From contig JAGOCU010000026.1 of the NCBI GenBank assembly GCA_017998555.1, positions 6,003 through 14,302 of the forward strand: a stretch of 8,300 bases of DNA, in the 5' to 3' direction. A program made the translations under genes and the position numbers. Shown here piece by piece: positions 1 through 4,718 of this stretch (the first letter of the stretch is position 1; each line of letters opens with the position of its first letter). Origin of the DNA: Thermoflexales bacterium (GTDB lineage Bacteria; Chloroflexota; Anaerolineae; J036; Brachytrichaceae). Below the pieces are notes generated by a model. That model was not told the origin of the DNA, searched no databases, and saw only the letters and a program-made list of their open reading frames with translations.

Positions 1-157
1 AGGGCGTATACAACAGCTGCGCCGCGCCCGGCGCGCCCATCTTGACCAGGACGGGCGCCAGGAACGGGAGCAGGGTGTATGTGAACACGGCGCCAACCAG
101 GATGGCGAGCCAATGCATGCGCAGCGTTTCAGACAGGCGATCCAATCGGCGGGACAC
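1..157 (-). CDS. DUF2085-like membrane protein, N-terminus only (cut by window edge)
   Basis: The reverse strand reads from a GTG at 157-155 and stays open to the left edge, giving 52 codons. An internal ATG lies at 118-116. From that ATG the peptide is MHWLAILVGAVF, then TYTLLPFLAPVLVKMG, then APGAAQLLYTP. This is one strong hydrophobic helix followed by the L-P-F-L-A-P-V-L-x-x-x-G and L-Y-x-x-Y/P pattern that, as I recall it, precedes the CHQ motif in DUF2085 family proteins. The CHQ motif itself would lie just outside the window, so the family call is tentative. DUF2085 proteins are small integral membrane proteins of unknown function. I prefer the GTG start because a perfect TATAAT lies exactly six bases upstream, which suggests a leaderless message; it adds a charged segment (SRRLDRLSETLR) before the helix. 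If the message has a leader, the ATG at 118 is the alternative. It diverges from the WecA-like gene. Confidence 0.5.
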   Translation of the reverse strand, partial: MSRRLDRLSETLRMHWLAILVGAVFTYTLLPFLAPVLVKMGAPGAAQLLYTP

Positions 158-163
158 TCGGCG

Positions 164-169
164 ATTATA
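164..169 (-). promoter_or_regulatory. -10 hexamer TATAAT of the leftward gene
   Basis: A perfect TATAAT on the minus strand is followed by six bases (CGCCGA) and then the GTG at 157. With the usual 6-7 base distance from -10 to the transcription start, the transcript would begin on or next to the start codon. No convincing -35 hexamer is seen about 17 bases upstream. The same layout recurs in front of the WecA-like gene. Confidence 0.5.
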
Positions 170-199
170 CGGGCCGCCATGCGCGCACCGCACCAGGCC

Positions 200-290
200 G
201 GAGGCCTTTGTTACATCAGCCGGCACGTTCTACGTGCCGGCGTCGCCCGCCGGCGCCTCGAAGGCGCCGGCTGATACAACGAAGGCCTTC
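200..290. repeat. Compound palindromic element: outer stem with two hairpins
   Basis: Two perfect 10-bp hairpins stand side by side. The first is 219-228 paired with 232-241 (loop TCT); the second is 249-258 paired with 262-271 (loop CGA). Both start and end with GCCGGC. The flanking arms 200-218 and 272-290 are also inverted copies: 15 of 19 positions match and two more would be G-T wobbles. The whole element can therefore fold into a three-way junction with near-dyad symmetry around position 245. This resembles the bipartite REP/BIME class of intergenic repeats. It lies between two divergent starts, so it is not an ordinary terminator. Whether it is repeated elsewhere in the genome cannot be seen here. 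Confidence 0.6.
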
Positions 291-358
291 GACCTCGCTT
301 CCGCGTGCGGAGCGGCAGCATGACACGTCATCACGGCGAGAAACTGTTGCCGCACCGA

Positions 359-364
359 TACAAT
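359..364 (+). promoter_or_regulatory. -10 hexamer TACAAT of the WecA-like gene
   Basis: TACAAT is followed by six bases (GGCCGC) and a GTG at 371 that opens directly into a hydrophobic helix. The spacing is the same as for the divergent TATAAT/GTG pair at 169-155, which supports a leaderless transcript and the GTG start. No clear -35 hexamer is present. A short inverted repeat, ATGAC-AC-GTCAT at 319-330, lies about 30 bases upstream and could be an operator, but this is weak. Confidence 0.5.
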
Positions 365-370
365 GGCCGC

Positions 371-1453
371 GTGCCAATCTTGCCAGCCGTTGGGACGTTT
401 GTGATCGCGCTTGTCGTGGCCTACGCGTCGACGCGGATTGCGATCGTGGCGGGGCTGCGCCTCGGGATCTCCGATGTGCCCGGCGGCCGGCGCCGCCATA
501 CCCGGATCACCTCGCGGCTCGGGATCGTGCCGCTCTTCGTCGGCTTCACGGTGGCCGCGCTTGCCGCTCAGGCGTTTGGGGTACCCACGCTGGACCCCAA
601 CGAGACCCGGCGGCTCGCCGGTCTTTTGCTCGGCGGGCTGATTCTGCTGGTCGTCGGCTTGCTGGACGATCGCTTTCAATTGCCCCCCGCGCCGCAGTTC
701 GCCGCCCAGGCCGTCGCGGCAGGGGTGGCCATGGCCGCGCTGGTCTTCATTGAGCGCTTCACCAATCCTCTCACCGGCGAGACCGTCATTGCGCCGGCCC
801 TGGTGGCCGTCGTGATCAGCCTGTTCTGGTTCATGGGGATGATGAACACCGTCAACTGGCTGGACGGCGTTGACGGGTTGGCCGCGACCGTGGCGCTGAT
901 GGCCGCGATCGTGACCGCCATTCACATGGCCCGGGAGGGCCAATACAGCGTCGCGCTTTTGCCGATCGCGCTCGCGGGCACCTTGTGCGGCTTTCTGCTT
1001 CTCAATTTGCCGCCGGCCCGGATCTTTCTGGGCAGCGGGGCAACCTACCTGGGCTTCACCCTGGCCTGCGTGGGCGTCATCGCGGGGGCCAAAATCGCGC
1101 TGCTGATGCTGGTTCTGGGCCTGCCGATCGCGGATGTGGCCTGGCAGATTTTCGACCGGGCCCGAAATGGGCGGAATCCCACCCGGGGCGATCGCGGGCA
1201 CCTGCACTTCCGCCTCGCGGACGCGGGCTGGAGCGCGGGCCGGATCGTGGCGCTGTATGCCGCCGCCTGCGCGGCCTTTGGGTTTCTGGCCCTCGTTCCC
1301 CAATCGCCAACGCTCAAACTCATCACCCTGGCCGTGCTGTTTGCCGCCGTTGTGGCCTTGCTGGTGGCGCTGTCGGCCCGCTCCCGCCGCGGGCAACCAG
1401 CGACCGCCGACCCCGCAGCCGCGCCATCGGCCGGCGCGAACGACGAGTCATAA
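371..1453 (+). CDS. WecA/TagO-like undecaprenyl-phosphate sugar-1-phosphate transferase
   Basis: This is a polytopic membrane enzyme of 360 aa in the polyprenyl-phosphate N-acetylhexosamine-1-phosphate transferase family (MraY/WecA/TagO). The family moves a sugar-1-phosphate from a UDP-sugar to undecaprenyl phosphate, the first membrane step of wall or surface glycan synthesis. Visible family motifs are the DD pair in GLLDDRFQLP (residues 99-100), the NTVNWLDGVDGLA block (159-171) and a C-terminal loop RGHLHFRL (275-282). About ten hydrophobic helices run from residue 5 to 337, followed by a polar Ala/Pro tail. Two departures stand out. The usual FxGDSGS segment reads FLGSGATYLGF (219-229) and lacks the Asp. 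The HxHH loop reads HLHF. I chose GTG 371 because it opens straight into the first helix and sits six bases after TACAAT; GTG 305 and ATG 320 would add a polar stretch with no sign of conservation. The family is clear; sugar specificity is not. Confidence 0.9.
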   Translation: MPILPAVGTFVIALVVAYASTRIAIVAGLRLGISDVPGGRRRHTRITSRLGIVPLFVGFTVAALAAQAFGVPTLDPNETRRLAGLLLGGLILLVVGLLDDRFQLPPAPQFAAQAVAAGVAMAALVFIERFTNPLTGETVIAPALVAVVISLFWFMGMMNTVNWLDGVDGLAATVALMAAIVTAIHMAREGQYSVALLPIALAGTLCGFLLLNLPPARIFLGSGATYLGFTLACVGVIAGAKIALLMLVLGLPIADVAWQIFDRARNGRNPTRGDRGHLHFRLADAGWSAGRIVALYAAACAAFGFLALVPQSPTLKLITLAVLFAAVVALLVALSARSRRGQPATADPAAAPSAGANDES

Positions 1454-1549
1454 GCCGCAACCCTGCCGACGACGATTGCATTCCAGGCAATGCCGGATGG
1501 ATGGCGCCCGCCCCGGCTTAAGCTATTCATCCGGTTCCACCTAACGATG

Positions 1550-1555
1550 TAAAAT
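1550..1555 (+). promoter_or_regulatory. Candidate -10 hexamer TAAAAT before the Nudix gene
   Basis: TAAAAT in an AT-richer patch lies 20 bases before the ATG at 1576, so the leader would be about 13 bases with no Shine-Dalgarno sequence. A 7-base inverted repeat, CCGGATG at 1493-1499 and CATCCGG at 1528-1534, lies just upstream and overlaps the -35 zone. It could be a regulator site. The 122-bp gap after the WecA-like gene contains no terminator-grade hairpin. Confidence 0.35.
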
Positions 1556-1575
1556 ACGGCGCCATCGCAGTCACC

Positions 1576-2055
1576 ATGAGCAAGCCGAACATCACAGCAA
1601 CCGCCGACATCGAAATCATTGCGCGCGGGGTCCTGATCGGGCCGCGCGGGGTGATGCTCTGCCGCCCATCGAGCGGGGGCTATTCCTATCTCCCGGGGGG
1701 TCACGTCGAGTTCGGGGAAACCGCCAGCGCGGCGCTGGAACGCGAAATCCTCGAGGAACTGGGGATGAAGGCCCGGGCCGAACGCTATCTGGGCGCGCTC
1801 GAGTCGTCGTTTGTCCAACGGCAGGGATCGACTGAGCGCCCGCATCATGAGATCAACCTGGTCTTCCAGCTCTCGAGCGCCATGATTGCCCGCCGCGCCC
1901 GCCTCGAGGCTGCCGAAGAGGGCATTGAGTTTTTCTGGAATCCAACCCACAACCTGGCCGAAGTGAACCTGCTTCCCAAACCGTTGCGGCTCCTGATTCC
2001 GCGCTGGTCTATTGGTAAGATTGAGCCGTGGGCCAGCGACATGGCCCGAATGTAA
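1576..2055 (+). CDS. Nudix hydrolase
   Basis: This 159-aa protein carries a complete Nudix box. Gly42, then Glu48, then Arg56-Glu57-Ile58-x-Glu60-Glu61-x-Gly63-Met64 fit the G-x5-E-x7-R-E-U-x-E-E-x-G-U signature exactly, so the Mg-binding helix is intact. The preceding GGYSYLPGGHVEFGE segment is the normal lead-in. Nudix enzymes hydrolyse a nucleoside diphosphate linked to another group, and substrates vary widely. Nothing here shows which is used, though the sequence P-H-H-E-I-N-L-V-F and the general length fit the small MutT/ADP-ribose type. The ATG at 1576 is the only reasonable start in this frame, since no earlier in-frame start lies near. The gene ends 28 bp before the Trm112-like gene on the same strand, so the two are probably co-transcribed. 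Confidence 0.9.
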   Translation: MSKPNITATADIEIIARGVLIGPRGVMLCRPSSGGYSYLPGGHVEFGETASAALEREILEELGMKARAERYLGALESSFVQRQGSTERPHHEINLVFQLSSAMIARRARLEAAEEGIEFFWNPTHNLAEVNLLPKPLRLLIPRWSIGKIEPWASDMARM

Positions 2056-2065
2056 GCGACGAGAG

Positions 2066-2071
2066 AAGGAG
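2066..2071 (+). promoter_or_regulatory. Ribosome binding site of the Trm112-like gene
   Basis: AAGGAG lies 12 bases before the ATG at 2084, with a second purine run (AAAAAGG, 2074-2080) closer in. This supports ATG 2084 over the in-frame codons further upstream, which would overlap the Nudix gene. Confidence 0.5.
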
Positions 2072-2083
2072 CGAAAAAGGCCC

Positions 2084-2332
2084 ATGGCATCCCCGATCAG
2101 TCCCGAACTCATGATGATCCTGCGCTGTCCGTTTTGCGTATCGACCGCGACGCGCGTCCCCGGCGAGGATCCGGGAAAACTCGAGTTGTACAAGGATGCC
2201 TGGCTGGTCGAGCCGGTCTATGGGCGCAAATACCCGATCCGGGACGGGATCCCGATCATGTTGGTCGAAGAGGGTGAAAAGTGGATGCAGGTCAAGGTCG
2301 AGGACCTGCCCATTCCTCCCCCTTCGGAATAG
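2084..2332 (+). CDS. Trm112-like small protein (UPF0434/Trm112 family)
   Basis: The product has 82 aa. The N-terminus L-M-M-I-L-R-C-P-F-C (C15, C18) and the segment Y-P-I-R-D-G-I-P-I-M-L (50-60) match the bacterial Trm112/YcaR family, small zinc-knuckle-type proteins that in eukaryotes and archaea activate methyltransferases. In most bacteria their partner is unknown. The later cysteine or cysteines normally found just before the Y/F-P-I-R-D-G segment are absent; that stretch reads L-V-E-P-V-Y-G-R-K. Only the CPFC pair remains, so zinc binding may be lost or need a partner. The start is set by the upstream AAGGAG and by avoiding overlap with the Nudix gene. Its TAG stop lies in the loop of a 10-bp hairpin. 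Confidence 0.8.
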   Translation: MASPISPELMMILRCPFCVSTATRVPGEDPGKLELYKDAWLVEPVYGRKYPIRDGIPIMLVEEGEKWMQVKVEDLPIPPPSE

Positions 2333-2343
2333 GTCCGAAGGGG
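2319..2343 (+). terminator. 10-bp hairpin enclosing the Trm112-like stop codon
   Basis: 2319-2328 pairs perfectly with 2334-2343 (CCCCTTCGGA against TCCGAAGGGG). The loop ATAGG contains the TAG stop. There is no T run directly after it, so intrinsic termination is uncertain; it could instead protect the 3' end. It is followed 12 bases later by a second hairpin. Confidence 0.4.
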
Positions 2344-2355
2344 CGTTCATAACGG

Positions 2356-2376
2356 GCGCGCGCCATTGGCGCGCGC
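2356..2376 (+). terminator. 9-bp GC hairpin between the Trm112-like and OB-repeat genes
   Basis: 2356-2364 pairs perfectly with 2368-2376 around an ATT loop, an alternating GC stem. The following sequence TATCGCTTTC is only mildly T-rich. With the hairpin at 2319-2343 it forms a tandem structure at the end of the Nudix/Trm112 pair. It may end that transcript or attenuate read-through into the next gene. Confidence 0.4.
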
Positions 2377-2397
2377 TATCGCTTTCAGCCTGACGCC

Positions 2398-3378
2398 ATG
2401 TTGCTTCGTCCGTTTCGGGCGCTTACCCTCGTTCTGGCCCTTGGCGGCCTGCTTGCGCTGATCTGGGCGGCCCGCGCCACACCTCGCGCAGTGACCAGCG
2501 CCGGAGCAATCACGCCCGCGATGAACTTCGCGTATGTGCGCTTGTCCGGGGTTGTGGTCGATTTCCCGGCGATTGAGCCCGATGGCAGCTACCTTTCTTT
2601 TCGTGTGGCGGATGCCGATGGTGTCGTCCGGGCCCAGGCCTATCGGGCAGCGGCCTTGGGCCTTCTGGCGGCAGACGCCATTCCGTCACCCGGCGACGAG
2701 GCTCAGATCGAGGGCACGCTTCGGATTCGGGACGGCGAGGCGGCCCTGGTGGTCAACAACGCTGACGGTGTCGTACTCATCCGCAAAAGCGCCGAACTGG
2801 TTGGACTGGCCGGGCTCGATGGGCTCGGGCTCGGACAGCGCGCGGCGGTGCTCGGCCAGATTCGCCGTGTGCGCGAGGTGGGCGGGTTGCGAATTCTGAC
2901 GCTGCGGGATGGGAATGCCGAGGCCGACGCGGTCATGAGCCTGGATCTGCCGGGCGGCGAACGCGAGACGTCTCCAGTCGTTGGAAGCTGGGCGCGGGCG
3001 ACCGGCGGGGTGGGCGAGTATCGCGGCCGGCGCCAGTTGCTGCTCATGCCGGGCGGACTGGCGGCCGAAAGCGCGCCGGCCCAATCGCCCAGACCCATTT
3101 CCGTCGTCAGCCGCGCATTGCTCGGTGACTGGGTCACCACGGAGGCGCGTGTCTCGCGTCTGGCGCCCTTCAAGGGCGGTATCCGAATCGGATTGGCCAG
3201 CGACGAGGGGAGCGAACTGACGATGACGCTCTTTGACAGCGTGTGGACGGTGTTGCCTTTTTCGTCAACCCTTGCAACCGGCGACGGGCTGGTTGTCTCC
3301 GGTCGATTGACCGAATACCGGGGCGCGCTGGAATTGCAGCCGGAGATCGCGCCGGATGTCGTTCTGGCCGGGCGCTGA
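2398..3378 (+). CDS. Membrane-anchored protein with three OB-fold-like repeats
   Basis: This 326-aa protein begins with a basic residue and a hydrophobic stretch (residues 8-25), so it is probably exported and tethered by an uncleaved N-terminal helix or a signal peptide ending near ATPRA. The rest is built from three similar beta-rich units, roughly 44-127, 146-219 and 245-322. Each has the pattern V-x-G-x-V, then a glycine turn, then L-x-L-x-D, then G-D/W-x-x-V-x-G-x-x-x-Y-x-G-x-x-x-L. This is the spacing of OB-fold domains of the nucleic-acid-binding or CcmE/BOF-like kind. I recognise no specific family. If it is extracytoplasmic, nucleic acid is an unlikely ligand, and carbohydrate or protein binding is possible. 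No promoter or Shine-Dalgarno sequence is obvious. The stop is followed six bases later by a long hairpin. Confidence 0.7.
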   Translation: MLLRPFRALTLVLALGGLLALIWAARATPRAVTSAGAITPAMNFAYVRLSGVVVDFPAIEPDGSYLSFRVADADGVVRAQAYRAAALGLLAADAIPSPGDEAQIEGTLRIRDGEAALVVNNADGVVLIRKSAELVGLAGLDGLGLGQRAAVLGQIRRVREVGGLRILTLRDGNAEADAVMSLDLPGGERETSPVVGSWARATGGVGEYRGRRQLLLMPGGLAAESAPAQSPRPISVVSRALLGDWVTTEARVSRLAPFKGGIRIGLASDEGSELTMTLFDSVWTVLPFSSTLATGDGLVVSGRLTEYRGALELQPEIAPDVVLAGR

Positions 3379-3383
3379 GAAAA

Positions 3384-3426
3384 GCGCCGGGGTAGCCGAC
3401 GGCATTGCCGTCGGCTACCCCGGCGC
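3384..3426. terminator. 20-bp perfect hairpin between convergent genes
   Basis: 3384-3403 pairs without a mismatch with 3407-3426 around the three-base loop ATT. It sits five bases after the stop of the OB-repeat gene and 29 bases after the stop of the oppositely read FecR-like gene. On the minus strand the stem is followed at once by TTTT (AAAA at 3380-3383), so it is a proper intrinsic terminator for the FecR-like transcript. On the plus strand no T run follows, though so strong a stem may still act in both directions. Confidence 0.75.
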
Positions 3427-3455
3427 AGGCCCGGGCAAGGCATGCCGGCGCGCGC

Positions 3456-4706
3456 CTAGTCCGCGACCAGCAGATCGACGTCGAAAACCTGGGTCTGCAC
3501 GGCGTGTCCCTCGGCGTAAACGCGGATGCGCTGGATGACCTGGGCGTCGCGCAGTTCCCCAAGCAGCAGGTTCTCCGATTCGAAGGACTCGCGCGCGTTG
3601 AGGGTTTTGGCCACGTGCCGGGTCGTCGGGTTGTCGCGCACGACATCTGGCAGATCGGGCGTTGGCGTGCCATCCGCATAGAAGCCCTGGAACCACTCGC
3701 GCTGGGTGCCCGACTTGTCGATAAAGGTGATGTTGACCATCAGCGGGCATTCCGAGCCCAGATTGCCGCACACCTTGATCTCCTGCGACAGGATCGCAAA
3801 GTCGATTCGAAGCCGCAGCGAGGCCCGGCCGGAGACGTTCTCGCCGACGATCTGGAAGACGCCGGTCCGGCCCCAATTCAGGTTGTTGCCCAGGCGATCC
3901 AGCACGATTGAGGATTCGCCTCCGACCAGGGCAAGCCGCACCCGCCCATCGTTCCCGGAGGCCGAGCGAATCTCGGTTTCCCAGGGGGTGTAATCCCCGA
4001 TAAAGAGATTATTCCGGACCAGGTTTCGCTCCGGCGCGGATTTGGCGAGCGGCGCGCCCTGATCACTGATCGTTGTGCGTTCGCCGGCCGCCAGGGTCAG
4101 CGGCGCCAGCCCGGCTCGATTCGAGTGGGCGACCAGCGAGCCTTCTCGGCTGAGCACACGCGCCTCGCCGGCCGCCACTTCCACGGTGAAGACCCCCTCG
4201 CCCAGGTTGAAGTAGCCGTATGGGGTCAGGATGGTGACGGATGCGCCGCGCGCTTCGCGCGGCCGAACGGTGAATTGAGCGCGCCCAGCCGACATGATGA
4301 GCATGACTTCATCCCGGGCGCGCGAGATGGCGAAACGCGGCGAGGTCGCGCGCCAGATCTGGATCCGCGCGCCGGAGTAGGCCAAGGCGCTGAGCAGCGG
4401 TTCGCGCGCGCCGGCGGGCGAAATCGTAAGCAGACCCTGTGACGACGCGTCCGGGTCGACGATGATGGTGCTGCCCTCTTCCACGTCGCGTCCTTCCAGG
4501 CTGACCACCCGGGCATCCCGCTCCGTGGCCGGTGGGGAATAGGTCTGGATGCGGCCTGCTTGCAGGCGGACATAGGCTGCCGCGCCTACCGTCGATTGGT
4601 TGAGGACTGAGGAGATCGCCGCGGGGATGCCGATCGCCAGCGCGACAAAGGCCGCGAACGCCGCGAGCAGCACCGTCCAGGCAAGTCGTTCGGGGTTATT
4701 GCGCAT
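3456..4706 (-). CDS. FecR-like membrane-anchored protein with C-terminal beta domain
   Basis: This is a 416-aa protein. Residues 9-35 form one long hydrophobic helix after the basic start MRNNPERLAW, giving an N-in, C-out anchor. Residues about 65-215 show repeated short beta strands with glycine turns: V-S-L-E-G-R-D-V-E-E-G-S-T-I-I-V, then F-A-I-S-R-A-R-D-E-V-M-L-I-M-S-A-G-R-A, then T-P-Y-G-Y-F-N-L-G-E-G-V-F-T-V-E-V, then L-A-A-G-E-R-T-T-I. This is the look of FecR-type domains, in which a leader strand is followed by an 'effect of charge/threshold' repeat. Residues about 228-416 begin R-N-L-V-R-N-N-L-F-I-G-D-Y-T-P-W and resemble a jelly-roll, carbohydrate-binding-like fold with one close cysteine pair (C313, C320). 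No sigma factor gene is adjacent, so classical FecR signalling is not supported. The start is 12 bp after the biotin carboxylase stop, without a clear Shine-Dalgarno sequence, which suggests an operon. The family call is tentative. Confidence 0.65.
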   Translation of the reverse strand: MRNNPERLAWTVLLAAFAAFVALAIGIPAAISSVLNQSTVGAAAYVRLQAGRIQTYSPPATERDARVVSLEGRDVEEGSTIIVDPDASSQGLLTISPAGAREPLLSALAYSGARIQIWRATSPRFAISRARDEVMLIMSAGRAQFTVRPREARGASVTILTPYGYFNLGEGVFTVEVAAGEARVLSREGSLVAHSNRAGLAPLTLAAGERTTISDQGAPLAKSAPERNLVRNNLFIGDYTPWETEIRSASGNDGRVRLALVGGESSIVLDRLGNNLNWGRTGVFQIVGENVSGRASLRLRIDFAILSQEIKVCGNLGSECPLMVNITFIDKSGTQREWFQGFYADGTPTPDLPDVVRDNPTTRHVAKTLNARESFESENLLLGELRDAQVIQRIRVYAEGHAVQTQVFDVDLLVAD

Positions 4707-4718
4707 GTCGCCGCGCGG

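Noticed and set aside
305..370. Longer N-terminus for the WecA-like protein (GTG 305 or ATG 320)
   Set aside because: The added residues are polar and unlike the family, and the TACAAT six bases before GTG 371 argues for that start. Not fully excluded.
230..1396. Long minus-strand open frame (388 codons) opposite the WecA-like gene
   Set aside because: It is rich in Arg, Gly, Gln, His and Pro with no hydrophobic core or motif, as expected from the antisense of a GC-rich membrane protein gene.
1475..1493. Hairpin after the WecA-like gene (ATTGC with GCAAT, or GCATT with AATGC)
   Set aside because: Only five base pairs with a 6-7 base loop and no T run; too weak to call a terminator.
2012..2083. 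Upstream in-frame extension of the Trm112-like protein
   Set aside because: It would overlap the Nudix gene, is rich in Arg/Lys/Pro, and lies before the ribosome site at 2066-2071.
1045..2193. Minus-strand open frame spanning the WecA-like end and the Nudix gene
   Set aside because: It overlaps two genes with clear motifs, and its composition is that of an antisense shadow.
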